A DNA stretch of 64,000 nt, taken from assembly GCF_002811765.1 (NCBI RefSeq), contig NZ_NPDR01000006.1, forward strand, positions 62,001 through 126,000, given 5' to 3'. Numbering within the stretch: the stretch's first letter is position 1; every line of letters starts with the position of its first letter. The notes beneath the pieces are model-generated. The model had not been told where the DNA came from, searched no databases, and worked only from the letters and a program-made list of their open reading frames with translations. Positions 1-8,981 of the stretch are shown here, piece by piece. The DNA comes from Leptospira saintgironsiae (lineage in GTDB: Bacteria > Spirochaetota > Leptospiria > Leptospirales > Leptospiraceae). The translations under genes and the position numbers were made by a program.

Positions 1-1279
1 TCTCGGAGAGTAATGTCCATTCTTCTTTTTCGAAAGAGATTGATCCTATATTCCCTTGTTTGAGTAGAATATTCGGATGATCTAAAAGTTTTTCTGCTAA
101 TGCAGGAGTATCCGTCCAAAAACCAGCAGGATAGAAAATACCTTTTGCATTTTCGGGAAATTTTTCTCCAAGTTCCGTTTTTAATTCCGCCAATTCATTG
201 GATAAAAAATGCGCCTTAACACCTTCTTCCAATCTTTCCCAAGGAAGATCTTCTCCCGAGAGTTGTAATGTACCAGAGATTTGGTAAGAATCCTTAGGTA
301 AAAGATCAGAATAGCGACGGATAGAATTTCCTAGACAACGAAGAGTCCATAAACTGGTTGGAGTTTCTCCTTTGGTAATATGAGGATGAGAAACTGCCAT
401 TGGAACAGAAGATGCACGTAACGCGTTATGATCATCCCAAACTTCTACCTGAATTCCTCTCCAAGCAAGTGCTCTTGCGATATTTGCTCCTGCAAGCCCA
501 GCCCCGAGCACGGATACTTTTTCAGGAATTTTAGAAGAGTATGTTTTTCTTAAAAATGGGATCGGATTTGTATCTGGTTCCGGTTCGGATCCGTAAACAC
601 CGATCAGCATTTCTCTCTTTCTTCCATAACCTGGAATTTTAGAAAGGGAGAAGCCTGCACCGCTCAGACAATCTTTGACGCTTCTTGCCACAGTGAATGT
701 GGCAAAGCTTGCATTCTTATTTGAAAGTCTTTTGAGTTGGATAGAAATATTTTCTCCCCAAAGGTCTGGGTTTTTAGAAGGTGCGAAACCATCTAAGAAG
801 AATGTATCGAATTTTCCGGATGTTTCTAAAAGAAGCTGGGTAGCATCTCCTATCCATAGATCCAAAATCAGATTTTCTTTTTCGAATAGAAACGTATTAC
901 ATCCAGGAACGAGTAATTTATATTTTTCTAAAAATAATTCTAGTAATTCGCTAAGCTCGGGAAACGCTGAGATTGCTTTTAGAATATCATCCTTTTCTAA
1001 TGGATATTTTTCGAAGGAAGTAAATCTTAGGATTCTGGCGTTAGATTTACTTTTACAATTTCTCCAAAGCTGCCAGGCGGCGAAAAAATTTAAACCAGTC
1101 CCAAATCCTAATTCTAAAATTGAAAATATATGCTGAATTTCAGGAGAAGATAATCTTTCTTCCAATCTGTTTCCCTTTAAGAAAACATGTTTGGTTTCTT
1201 CCAAACCGTTTTCTGGAGAAAAATAAATATCATTAAATTCTCTGGAAACTGGGGTGCCGTTTTCTTTCCAGTCTATCAT
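1..1279 (-). CDS. mnmC: MnmC-like bifunctional tRNA wobble-uridine modification enzyme (3' end outside window)
   Basis: The reverse strand reads from an ATG at 1279 to the left edge without a stop (about 426 codons), so the C-terminus is missing. The N-terminal part is the methyltransferase half: a SAM-binding LELGFGTGLNFFAAWQ motif near residue 50 and the family signature DGFAPSKNPDLW near residue 150. After ARSVKDCLSGAGF and KIPGYGRKREMLIG comes a second Rossmann motif, VSVLGAGLAGANIARAL, which begins the FAD-dependent oxidoreductase half, followed by SSVPMAVSHPHITKG. In the known family the oxidoreductase removes the carboxymethyl group of cmnm5(s2)U34 and the methyltransferase then forms mnm5(s2)U34. 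The start overlaps the stop of the upstream lipoprotein gene by ATGA (1276-1279), so the two are probably co-transcribed. Identity of the family is nearly certain from these motifs. Confidence 0.93.
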   Translation of the reverse strand, partial: MIDWKENGTPVSREFNDIYFSPENGLEETKHVFLKGNRLEERLSSPEIQHIFSILELGFGTGLNFFAAWQLWRNCKSKSNARILRFTSFEKYPLEKDDILKAISAFPELSELLELFLEKYKLLVPGCNTFLFEKENLILDLWIGDATQLLLETSGKFDTFFLDGFAPSKNPDLWGENISIQLKRLSNKNASFATFTVARSVKDCLSGAGFSLSKIPGYGRKREMLIGVYGSEPEPDTNPIPFLRKTYSSKIPEKVSVLGAGLAGANIARALAWRGIQVEVWDDHNALRASSVPMAVSHPHITKGETPTSLWTLRCLGNSIRRYSDLLPKDSYQISGTLQLSGEDLPWERLEEGVKAHFLSNELAELKTELGEKFPENAKGIFYPAGFWTDTPALAEKLLDHPNILLKQGNIGSISFEKEEWTLLSE

Positions 1280-2265
1280 CCAGGATTTTCCGAATCTGAT
1301 TTAGTATCTTCTTTAGGTGGAAGCCCTGCGGAGGGCAGGTTTTGCAAAGGGGGATATGCCGGTCCTTCTTCTTTTTTATGAGGCACTTTAGAAAGTTGTA
1401 TTTCTTTTCTAACCCCCATCCTGTAGGTAGTCATGTTCATGTAAAGAGAAGGAGCAGGTAACCCATTTGCAGTTGTGACCTGATTTTTGATATTCAGACC
1501 TTTACCGTCCAAATCTCCGAAACTTGTGATCTCCAAAAAAAGATAGGCATTATAAAGAATGGTTTCCGGAAAGTATTGGCCTATATTATATTCTAATAAT
1601 AAACGAAGTCCTTTTAGTTCTTGTAACTGGTTTTTGACACTGGAGACTCTATGTTCTCTTTCTATAATATCCATTCTATAAACAGCGAGACCGTATATTG
1701 GACCAACGCCAAAGTTTACATTTTTACCTTCGTAATACCCTAAATAAAGTGTGAAATACATTTGGTAATCTTCGTATGTGTATTCCATATTTCTTCCTAA
1801 CTGAGGAGGAAGAGGGAATAGTTGATTGGAAACATAATCGTCGAATGCGAGATAACGTCTTCCGTCATCAGGATAATTGATCAGATTTCCTCTATATGTT
1901 CGGGGAGAAGTTAAATTAAAGGACCAAGCGAGCCCACTTAAGAAAGAAAAAAATCCTTTGATATCTCTTGTGCCTGGGATCCTACTTGGAACAGATCCGA
2001 TAGAGTAAAATGCACGTGTAGTTGTGGAGCCTCTACTTACTACGCTTGTATCTGCGCCTGAACCTGGAGCACTGAACTTACTGATAGGTATTCCCTGGAC
2101 ATTGGATGGGTGAGTAAAAAAATCTAAGGCGGTATATTCAGCACCCGCATTGATAATGATCGAGTCTAAAATCCCGCTCATACTCTTACATGAAGCGAGA
2201 ATAAGAAATAGGCAGCAGGTTATGATTTTTTGGAAAAAAACCGGATTTAGTCTCTTTGAATCCAT
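1276..2265 (-). CDS. Putative lipoprotein, unknown function
   Basis: This 329-residue protein starts with a basic N-terminus, a hydrophobic stretch and LILASC, a spirochaetal lipobox with the modified Cys near residue 26, so it should be a membrane-anchored lipoprotein. I do not recognise a catalytic domain. The middle is rich in aromatic residues in alternating patterns (YTYEDYQMYFTLYLGYY, FGVGPIYGLAVYRMD), which suggests beta strands and perhaps an outer-membrane association. The C-terminus is Pro- and Lys/Glu-rich and probably disordered. It is the first gene of a two-gene unit with mnmC (4-bp overlap) and is divergent from dusA. A functional link to tRNA modification is not implied by the sequence. 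Confidence 0.7.
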   Translation of the reverse strand: MDSKRLNPVFFQKIITCCLFLILASCKSMSGILDSIIINAGAEYTALDFFTHPSNVQGIPISKFSAPGSGADTSVVSRGSTTTRAFYSIGSVPSRIPGTRDIKGFFSFLSGLAWSFNLTSPRTYRGNLINYPDDGRRYLAFDDYVSNQLFPLPPQLGRNMEYTYEDYQMYFTLYLGYYEGKNVNFGVGPIYGLAVYRMDIIEREHRVSSVKNQLQELKGLRLLLEYNIGQYFPETILYNAYLFLEITSFGDLDGKGLNIKNQVTTANGLPAPSLYMNMTTYRMGVRKEIQLSKVPHKKEEGPAYPPLQNLPSAGLPPKEDTKSDSENPG

Positions 2266-2365
2266 CGTCCAGAACCAAATTGAAACGGTCGGAAATCAAA
2301 CCAAGTCCATTTCATGGGGCTTGACTGCTCACACCGAAAACCGAGGATCGTATTAGTCGAAGTAT

Positions 2366-3415
2366 ATGTCTTTCGAAAAAAAACAGCCTATCTTATACCC
2401 CGTATCCGTAGCCCCTATGATGGACTGGACGGATAGGCATTTCCGTTTTTTCTTAAGACTAATCACTAAACATTCTCTATTCTATACAGAAATGGTGACT
2501 ACTGGTGCCATACTAAGAGGGGACAAACATAGATTCTTACGTTTTTCTCAGGAAGAATCTCCTGTTTCATTACAGCTAGGCGGAGACAATCCTTCTCAAC
2601 TTGCAGAATGTGCTAAGATTGGAGAAGAATACGGCTACTCAGAGATCAATCTGAATGTGGGTTGCCCAAGCGATAAGGTCCAAGTAGGAAATTTCGGAGC
2701 CTGTTTGATGAAGGACCCGAATAAAGTCGCTGATTGTATCTCAGAAATGGATTCTAAAACTTCTATCCCAGTTACAGTGAAATGTCGTATTGGTGTTCGA
2801 GGAAAAGAAACATTAGAAGATTTGTATGAATTTGTAAGATCCGTAAGCCAAGCTGGTGCGAGAAGGATCACTATACATGCAAGAATTGCAATATTAGAAG
2901 GTTTAAGTCCGGCTCAGAATAGAACCATTCCTCCATTACGTTATGACGATGTGTATTCTATCAAAAAAAGTTTTCCTGATCTTGTGATAGAGTTGAACGG
3001 AGGAGTCAAAACCATTTCGGATATCCATTCCCATTTAGACAAAGTGGATGGAGTGATGATAGGAAGGGCAGCTTATGAAAATCCTTTCTTATTCTCTGAA
3101 GTTGACTCTGAATTTTTTGGAACAGAACCTTTAAGCTTAAGTCGCAGAGATATTTTCGAGTTAGCGCAGGAATATGTTTCTTCTCAAACTGCAGAAGGTG
3201 AAAAGCCAAGTCGTATCTTAAAACATTTACTTGGAGCATTTCATGAGATCAGGGGTGCCCGCTCCTATCGCAGGATTCTCACAGAGAAAATGTATTCTAA
3301 CCCTAGTCCTAAATTACTTATAGAAGCATTGCAGTTTATTCCCGACGAATACCTGGATCGTAAATTAGGAATTCCGAAAATTGAGGCCAAAGAGGTTGCG
3401 AATCCGGTGGTTTAA
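2366..3415 (+). CDS. dusA: tRNA-dihydrouridine synthase A-like (DusA)
   Basis: This 349-residue flavoprotein belongs to the DusA branch of FMN-dependent tRNA-dihydrouridine synthases, which reduce uridines in the tRNA D-loop. The N-terminus carries [13 protein letters not shown], followed by [10 protein letters not shown] and the FMN/RNA-binding [10 protein letters not shown]. The catalytic cysteine lies in [13 protein letters not shown] near residue 100, and [14 protein letters not shown] and ELNGGVKT form the remaining barrel strands that hold FMN. The phosphate-binding [14 protein letters not shown] follows near residue 240. Length and motif order match the family. It faces away from the lipoprotein-mnmC unit, so two tRNA-modification genes sit back to back. 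Confidence 0.93.
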   Translation: MSFEKKQPILYPVSVAPMMDWTDRHFRFFLRLITKHSLFYTEMVTTGAILRGDKHRFLRFSQEESPVSLQLGGDNPSQLAECAKIGEEYGYSEINLNVGCPSDKVQVGNFGACLMKDPNKVADCISEMDSKTSIPVTVKCRIGVRGKETLEDLYEFVRSVSQAGARRITIHARIAILEGLSPAQNRTIPPLRYDDVYSIKKSFPDLVIELNGGVKTISDIHSHLDKVDGVMIGRAAYENPFLFSEVDSEFFGTEPLSLSRRDIFELAQEYVSSQTAEGEKPSRILKHLLGAFHEIRGARSYRRILTEKMYSNPSPKLLIEALQFIPDEYLDRKLGIPKIEAKEVANPVV

Positions 3416-3462
3416 TCGGAGAACGCTCGTCTAACTACTGCATACTATTTGCGGAGAAACTT

Positions 3463-4404
3463 TTGGACAAGATTCGAACCATAGATTGCGGATATGTAGA
3501 AGCAGGACTTGCCTGTGCTTATCTGATTGTGGACGGGGACAAAGCTACATTCGTAGAAAATAATACTAATTATGCAGTCCCTCTTCTGTTAGAAGCATTA
3601 AAAGAAGAAGGACTTACTCCTGAGTCTGTAGACTATATCATCATTACTCATGTTCATCTGGACCATGCGGGAGGAACAGGAAAACTAATCTCTCTTTGTC
3701 CGAATGCAACTGTACTTGCACATCCAAAAGCTGCGCCTCATGTAATCGATCCAACTCGTCTTATTAAAAGTTCCATCCAGGTATATGGAGAAGAGAATTA
3801 TTTCAAGTTGTATGGTGAAATTCTTCCTGTACCGAGTGATCGTGTTCGCACTATGAGTGATGGAGAAGAATTGTCCTGGCAAAAAAGAACATTTAAATTC
3901 CTGCATACAAGAGGACATGCAAATCATCATTTTTGTATTTATGATTCATTGACAAACGGGATCTTTACTGGAGATACATTTGGGATTGGTTATACATTAT
4001 TTAGAAAAGGAAAAGATTCTCTATTATTTCCTTCTACAACTCCAACTGATTTTGATCCAGAAGAAGCAATACTTTCAGTAGATAAGATACTTGCTACTGG
4101 TGCGGACAAAGCTTATCTCACACATTTTGGGGTTTGGGAAGATATCCGATCAGGAGCTTCTCAAATGAAAGAAGGTCTTAACGTTATGAAAAACGTTCTA
4201 GTCTCGGCAGAAAAGACAGGCTTGGAAGGAGAATCATTGATTGGATTTTGTGAAGCTAGAGTCCGTTCTTATTTAGAGGATCAAATTCATACCCGACATC
4301 TGCCTTTTGGAGAAAAAGAAGAAAGATTTATAGGTTTCGATTCTCAGATCAACGCACAAGGGATTGCATTTAAGATAGAAAGATCTAGAAAGAATAAGAA
4401 ATAA
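3463..4404 (+). CDS. MBL-fold metallo-hydrolase
   Basis: This 313-residue protein has the metallo-beta-lactamase signature THVHLDHAGG (residues about 63-72), plus later metal ligands in HTRGHANHHFCI, FTGDTF and YLTHFG. These supply the five His and two Asp of a dinuclear metal site. The opening IRTIDCGYVEAGLACAYLIVDGDKATFVEN is typical of stand-alone MBL hydrolases. The start is TTG at 3463, preceded by GCGGAG, about 6 nt upstream. The substrate cannot be read from the sequence; glyoxalase II-like thioesters, lactones or phosphodiesters are all possible. The gene follows dusA by about 48 nt in the same direction. Confidence 0.85.
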   Translation: MDKIRTIDCGYVEAGLACAYLIVDGDKATFVENNTNYAVPLLLEALKEEGLTPESVDYIIITHVHLDHAGGTGKLISLCPNATVLAHPKAAPHVIDPTRLIKSSIQVYGEENYFKLYGEILPVPSDRVRTMSDGEELSWQKRTFKFLHTRGHANHHFCIYDSLTNGIFTGDTFGIGYTLFRKGKDSLLFPSTTPTDFDPEEAILSVDKILATGADKAYLTHFGVWEDIRSGASQMKEGLNVMKNVLVSAEKTGLEGESLIGFCEARVRSYLEDQIHTRHLPFGEKEERFIGFDSQINAQGIAFKIERSRKNKK

Positions 4405-4470
4405 GTTTCCATCCCTTAAGTATATATTTTTAATACTTCTAACTTAAAGATAAGAATCCCAAATAGTCTA

Positions 4471-6372
4471 GTGCTTCTTAGGCGAAGTTTTTCATTTGAT
4501 TTCCTTGTTTCGAATTTTTTGAATATACATGTGGGCGTGCTAGCGGAAAGATCTGATAGAAAAAGAAATCTAGTAGTCCTTCTTTGTACCTTTTTCCTCT
4601 TAATCTCTTGCTCTACAAAAACTTCTGAAAAAACTCCTCTTCTTTATAAAGGAAGTATAGACCTGAGTACAGCTAGCCCTTGGGGAGAAATTTATCCTCT
4701 TAAAGGAGACTGGGAATTCAATTGGGGAAATTTATACTCACCTAATACAGGTTATGCGGCTAGTGGACAATACTTTCCTGTTCCTGGAATTTGGAGGGAT
4801 TATTCTCCAGAATTTACATTACAAGGACATGGTTCTTATAGATTAAAGATCCATAAAACTCCAGAGCAGAGGAATCTCGCCATTTATGTGCCCCGAATCC
4901 CGGGTGTGTATTCAGTATATTTCGGAAAAAGAATGATCTTTGCCAACGGGATCAATGGAACGAATAGGTTTGATACAGAGTTCTTAGCACATCCAAATTC
5001 TCAGATCTATCTTTTGGATTCCTTGGATACTGAACTTATCGTAAATGTTTCGAATTATAGAGGAAATTTTTTAAAAGGTGGAATACGAAATCCATTCCTG
5101 ATAGGAGATATAGATTCTTTAAAATTAAAAGTGGTCCGTGAAATGATCTGGGAAACACTTTTAGTTGCGATTATTTTTTCAGTAGGTTTGTATCACTTGA
5201 TCTTCTTCGCATCTTATCGAAAAGATTTAGTGCCATTATTTTTCTCACTATTTTGCTTTTTAGTAGCCTTCTATTCATTCGTAACTTCTGGCCTTCAGTA
5301 TATTCTTACACCTGAATTGACTTTAGATTGGCGTATCAGAATGGAATATTTCTGCGAAGCGTGTTTGGTGCCTTCTGTATACATGATCCTGAGGACAATG
5401 TATCCGAAACAATTCGGGGCCAAATGGATGGCAATCTTAATGAGCACAATGTTCATTTTTGTCCTTTCTGTTTTTGTATTGGGAGAAGAAGAACTTATCT
5501 ATCTGTATTCCTTCTTTATGCATGTTCCTCCATTTTACAGTTTGGTCCTGTTGGTAACATTAGGATATGCTTGGTGGCAGAAGGAAGATCGAGCCAGAAC
5601 AGTATTCCTTTCCGGGATCATACTTGCGATTTCTATGGTGAACGATGTGATCTGGGGATTATACGAAGTTTACTTCCTCATACCTTATAGTTTTCCGGCA
5701 GCGCTTGTAGGATTTATAACATTCAATTCTTATATTATATCATTAAGATTTACTAAAGATCTGGAGAAGGTGGAAGCCTTCGCCGAATTACAATCCAAGT
5801 ATAATGAACAACTTAGGTTAAACGCCGAGGAAAAAGCAAAGTATGCAACCTTGGTGGACCAATCTATGGACAAAGGATTTCATTCTCTTATAGATCAGTT
5901 GGAATCTAAGGAAAGTTCTGACAAATCACTTTCTAAACTTAAAGACGAACTCAATCAAACTCTCTCGGGAGTCAGAGATATTTTGGACCTGATGCATCAT
6001 CAGGGTGGAAAAGAAGAATTAGTAGAAGATGAAATGAGAAAGTTCGTCTTGAAAAACCCGTTATTCGCACATTCAGAGATCCAAACTGTTTCCCAGTTTT
6101 TGAGAATAGACGAATGCCTCCAGGTCCAAAGGATCTTCTCCGACGCAGTAAAGATAGGTGCGAGAAGGTCCGGTGAATCCAAAATTTTCTGGGGAAAAGA
6201 AGGAGATTCGATACTACTCAGGTTACAAGCAACAGGAGTTGTGGAAATCAAAGAAGAACCTTCTTCTCTTTTGGAAGCGGACCTAAAAGTGAGGGCCGAA
6301 AAGTTAGGAGCAAGATTTTTCCTATTGAGCGAGCCTGGAAAATTCGAATTCGAACTCAGATTGCATTCTTAA
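4471..6372 (+). CDS. 7TMR-DISM sensor with degenerate histidine-kinase-like C-terminus
   Basis: The 633-residue protein begins with a hydrophobic segment ending in LLISCST, a lipobox-like signal. An extracytoplasmic region of about 170 residues follows (GDWEFNWGNLYSP, FPVPGIWRDY, GHGSYRLKIH), matching the 7TMR-DISM extracellular carbohydrate-binding-like domain. Seven membrane segments lie at about residues 220-430. The cytoplasmic tail has a coiled coil and a NarL-type dimerisation-like helix pair, then an ATPase-like region. There the usual N-box is replaced by QRIFSDAVKIGARRSG, no DNGxG box is visible and no HE/HD phospho-acceptor motif is seen. It is therefore probably a sensor with a non-catalytic tail. 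The annotated GTG start has no clear ribosome site; GTG codons near 4531-4540 are alternatives just before the signal peptide. Confidence 0.78.
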   Translation: MLLRRSFSFDFLVSNFLNIHVGVLAERSDRKRNLVVLLCTFFLLISCSTKTSEKTPLLYKGSIDLSTASPWGEIYPLKGDWEFNWGNLYSPNTGYAASGQYFPVPGIWRDYSPEFTLQGHGSYRLKIHKTPEQRNLAIYVPRIPGVYSVYFGKRMIFANGINGTNRFDTEFLAHPNSQIYLLDSLDTELIVNVSNYRGNFLKGGIRNPFLIGDIDSLKLKVVREMIWETLLVAIIFSVGLYHLIFFASYRKDLVPLFFSLFCFLVAFYSFVTSGLQYILTPELTLDWRIRMEYFCEACLVPSVYMILRTMYPKQFGAKWMAILMSTMFIFVLSVFVLGEEELIYLYSFFMHVPPFYSLVLLVTLGYAWWQKEDRARTVFLSGIILAISMVNDVIWGLYEVYFLIPYSFPAALVGFITFNSYIISLRFTKDLEKVEAFAELQSKYNEQLRLNAEEKAKYATLVDQSMDKGFHSLIDQLESKESSDKSLSKLKDELNQTLSGVRDILDLMHHQGGKEELVEDEMRKFVLKNPLFAHSEIQTVSQFLRIDECLQVQRIFSDAVKIGARRSGESKIFWGKEGDSILLRLQATGVVEIKEEPSSLLEADLKVRAEKLGARFFLLSEPGKFEFELRLHS

Positions 6373-6414
6373 ACGAATTTTTCAGAAGAGAAATTGGATT
6401 CTTCTGAAAAAGAG

Positions 6415-6442
6415 TTGTCTCAAATCCTCGGTAGGGTATTCT
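6415..6442 (+). promoter_or_regulatory. Candidate promoter of cytochrome c peroxidase gene
   Basis: TTGTCT at 6415-6420 and TATTCT at 6437-6442 are separated by 16 nt. This places the expected transcription start near 6449, inside the palindrome at 6448-6468. Both boxes are imperfect sigma70 matches, so support comes mainly from spacing and the neighbouring operator. Confidence 0.4.
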
Positions 6443-6447
6443 ACACA

Positions 6448-6468
6448 AGATTAGAATGATTCTAATCT
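6448..6468. promoter_or_regulatory. PerR/Fur-type operator (Per box)
   Basis: The core is TTAGAATGATTCTAA, a perfect 7-1-7 palindrome, and the symmetry extends three further base pairs on each side. The form matches the Per-box layout known from PerR regulators (TTATAATNATTATAA). It sits across the expected transcription start of a di-haem cytochrome c peroxidase gene, so binding would block transcription. Release by peroxide is inferred from the family, not seen. Confidence 0.72.
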
Positions 6469-6482
6469 GTGGTGATGAAAAT

Positions 6483-7466
6483 ATGAAGAATTCAAAAATA
6501 CTATACTTGGGTCTAATTTTGGCCTTGGTTTCGGCATGCGGCCCATCCGAGAAAACAAAACAGCTTATGCAAGACGCGAAGACTTCCTTCGGAATTCTTC
6601 CGGAAAAAATGCCAGGTTCCGAAAAGGATACTCCGGCTAAGATTGCTTTAGGCGAAAAACTCTATTTCGAAAAACGTCTTTCTATCAACGATTCACAGTC
6701 TTGTAGTTCCTGCCACGGAACTCTTGGCAAAACCGCTGGAGTAGACAATCTCCCTACTTCTCCAGGTGCGCTTGGGAAAAATGGAGATCGGAATTCTCCT
6801 ACATCTTTGAACGCAGGATTCCATTTCGTTCAATTTTGGGACGGAAGAGCGGCTGACCTAAAGGCTCAGGCAAAAGGTCCTATCTTAAATCCAGTAGAAA
6901 TGGCTATGCCTTCTGAAGCTGCAGTGGAGAAAAAACTTTCTGAAATCGCGGAATACGTGGATCTGTTTGCAAAAGCATTCCCGGATCAGGACAAAAAGAT
7001 CACCTATGACAATTTGGCAGAGGCGATTGCTGCGTTCGAAAGAACTCTGATCACCAGAGACCGTTTCGATGAGTTCCAAGCAGGAAATCATAGAGCTTTA
7101 ACTTCTGATGAGCAGAAGGGACTGGAAACCTTCCTAAGCGCTGGATGTATCCAATGTCATAACGGGCCTCTATTAGGAGGAAACAGCTTCCGTAAGCTAG
7201 GACAGGTGAATCCTTACGAAAACACGACCGACGTTGGAAGATCCGCAGTGAGTAAGAACGATGCTGAAAAGTATTTCTTCAAAGTTCCGTCTCTTAGAAA
7301 TATAGCCTTAACTGCTCCTTATTTCCATGATGGAAAGGTAGCAACCCTGCCGGAAGCGGTTAAAAAAATGGCATATTTGCAGCTTGGAAAAGAGCTTTCC
7401 TCGGAAGAGGTGGATTCGATAGTATCTTTCTTGAAGGCATTATCGGATAAAAATCGGTCTAATTAA
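6483..7466 (+). CDS. ccpA: Di-haem cytochrome c peroxidase, lipoprotein
   Basis: From ATG 6483 the protein has 327 residues. It starts with a lipoprotein signal ending in LALVSAC. There are two haem c attachment sites, CSSCH (high-potential side) and CIQCH, and the typical segments GDRNSPTSLNAGFHFVQFWDGRA, NPVEMAMP and FKVPSLRNIALTAPYFHDGKVATLPEAV. These define the bacterial di-haem peroxidase/MauG family, which reduces hydrogen peroxide in the periplasm with electrons from small cytochromes. I chose 6483 over the upstream ATG at 6456 because that codon lies inside the operator palindrome, while GGTGA at 6471-6475 is well placed for 6483 and the signal peptide starts there. A Per box and an own promoter precede the gene and a strong terminator follows. 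Confidence 0.93.
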   Translation: MKNSKILYLGLILALVSACGPSEKTKQLMQDAKTSFGILPEKMPGSEKDTPAKIALGEKLYFEKRLSINDSQSCSSCHGTLGKTAGVDNLPTSPGALGKNGDRNSPTSLNAGFHFVQFWDGRAADLKAQAKGPILNPVEMAMPSEAAVEKKLSEIAEYVDLFAKAFPDQDKKITYDNLAEAIAAFERTLITRDRFDEFQAGNHRALTSDEQKGLETFLSAGCIQCHNGPLLGGNSFRKLGQVNPYENTTDVGRSAVSKNDAEKYFFKVPSLRNIALTAPYFHDGKVATLPEAVKKMAYLQLGKELSSEEVDSIVSFLKALSDKNRSN

Positions 7467-7511
7467 TTAGATCTCAGATCAAACGAACTTACAGAATTGA
7501 AACCTATTCAG

Positions 7512-7541
7512 ACCGGCTCCGAAAGGAGACGGTTTTTTTTT
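7512..7541 (+). terminator. Intrinsic terminator after cytochrome c peroxidase
   Basis: The arms ACCGGCTCC and GGAGACGGT (one mismatch) enclose a GAAA tetraloop and are followed by nine T residues at 7533-7541. The end of the convergent citrate synthase homologue lies only about 30 nt further on. Confidence 0.88.
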
Positions 7542-7569
7542 GCCTTCTCCCTTCGGTTATAGATGAGGT

Positions 7570-8853
7570 TTATCTTTCCAGGATCTGTCTGTACTTTCTG
7601 TGAGTTTCGCCAGTGAAGATCTGACGTGGACGAACCTTATGAGAAGAATTCACACCGGTTCTTTGTTCTCTCCAGTGAGCTAACCATCCAGGAAGTTTAC
7701 CTATCGCCTGCATTGCAGTGAAAAGTTCTTTAGGAATTCCTAAACTATGGAATAGGATCGCACTATAGAACTCTAGGTTTGGATATAGATTTTTTTCCAG
7801 GTAGAATGGATCTTTACTTACATAATCATCTACTTGTAGAGCGATTTCTGCAATTGGATCTAACTTCTTCTGTTTGTAAAAATCTAAGAATAGCTTTTGA
7901 GCTATTGTAGAACGTTTGCTCTTCACCTTGTATGCATCATGACCGAAACATGTGGAGTGAAGTTGGAATTCCCCTTTTTTCAATCTTTCGAAAAACTCAG
8001 GAACTGAAAGTTTAGATTTGATGATATCTTCGATCAATTCTACTGCTGCAATCTGTCTTCCACCTTCTCTGGAACCCCAAAGAGCGTTGATCGCAGAAGA
8101 TACAGAAGCGAATATATTTGCTTGGGTAGAACCGATCAGCTGAACAGTAGTGTTCGAAACATTCTGCTCATGATCAGCATATAAGATCCAAAGTTGATTT
8201 AAGATCCTATCATGCTCTTCAGAAGGTTGGTATTTAACCGACGGAATAGAAAAAAGCATATATAAGAAATTTGTACAGTATGGATGACGATCCACTGGAT
8301 AAACGAAAGGTTGCCCGATCATTTTTTTATAAGAAAATGCAGCGATCGTTCTGATCTTAGCTAAAAGTCGAGCTGCTTGGTCAATTCCACGATCTAAATA
8401 TTCTTCGTATTCGTCTTGGTAATAACTGGATAGGGAAGAAACCATTACGGAAAGAACTGCGAGTGGGTGAGCTCTCCCTGGAAATCCATCAAATAGATTG
8501 ATCATGTCTTCGTGGATCAAACTATGTTTGGAAAGTTTCATGGAGAATTCTTTCAGCTGTTTTTCGTTAGGAAGATCTCCGTAAATCAGCAGGTAGCTGG
8601 TTTCTACAAAAGTGGAATAATGTACTAATTCCGCTACATCATAGCCTCTATATTGCAAATCTCCAGTAAGAGCATCCCTTCTGGAAATTTTACTTTGGGC
8701 ATATGCCGTATTAAAAAAACCGGGATCGTAAGAAGTTAGTCCCGTCTTATTATGCAAATCTCTAATATCGATTCCTTTATTCCCGTCAGTTCCGGTGATT
8801 ACTGGAAGACGGTGGACCTGGTCTCCGAATTTCAACTCTACGAAATCGCTCAT
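7570..8853 (-). CDS. Citrate synthase homologue with altered active-site residues
   Basis: The 427-residue protein has the full length and N-terminal beta domain of type II citrate synthases (GIDIRDL, TGLTSYDPGF, LQYRGYDVAELVHYS, FDGFPGRAHP), so family membership is clear. Several residues needed for catalysis in E. coli GltA differ: the segment with His264 reads LWGSREGGRQ instead of LWGPxHGGAN, so His is Glu; FGHRVYK reads FGHDAYK, keeping His305 but replacing the Arg; the Asp362 position reads LEFYSAI, with Glu; the Arg387 segment reads GKLPGW; and LHADHEQN reads LYADHEQN. VRPRQ near the C-terminus is kept. It could be a leptospiral citrate synthase with an unusual active site, an enzyme for another acyl condensation, or a non-catalytic paralogue. 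No operon partners are evident. Confidence 0.85.
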   Translation of the reverse strand: MSDFVELKFGDQVHRLPVITGTDGNKGIDIRDLHNKTGLTSYDPGFFNTAYAQSKISRRDALTGDLQYRGYDVAELVHYSTFVETSYLLIYGDLPNEKQLKEFSMKLSKHSLIHEDMINLFDGFPGRAHPLAVLSVMVSSLSSYYQDEYEEYLDRGIDQAARLLAKIRTIAAFSYKKMIGQPFVYPVDRHPYCTNFLYMLFSIPSVKYQPSEEHDRILNQLWILYADHEQNVSNTTVQLIGSTQANIFASVSSAINALWGSREGGRQIAAVELIEDIIKSKLSVPEFFERLKKGEFQLHSTCFGHDAYKVKSKRSTIAQKLFLDFYKQKKLDPIAEIALQVDDYVSKDPFYLEKNLYPNLEFYSAILFHSLGIPKELFTAMQAIGKLPGWLAHWREQRTGVNSSHKVRPRQIFTGETHRKYRQILER

Positions 8854-8981
8854 ACCGATAGGAAACAGGGGAAGGGCAGAAGAGTCAAACCTTCCTTCGG
8901 CAAAGCCTGCAATTTTCCCTTTCGGCTGGACAAAACTTCTCCTTCAGATTTACTCTCCCGAAGTTTCGAAGGAATTTTGTT

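Noticed and set aside
675..1136. 153-residue plus-strand ORF
   Set aside because: It is antisense to mnmC, whose motifs are clear on the minus strand.
6381..6408. TTCAGAAG/CTTCTGAA hairpin after the 7TM sensor gene as an intrinsic terminator
   Set aside because: The stem is A/T-rich with a 12-base loop and no T-run follows in either direction.
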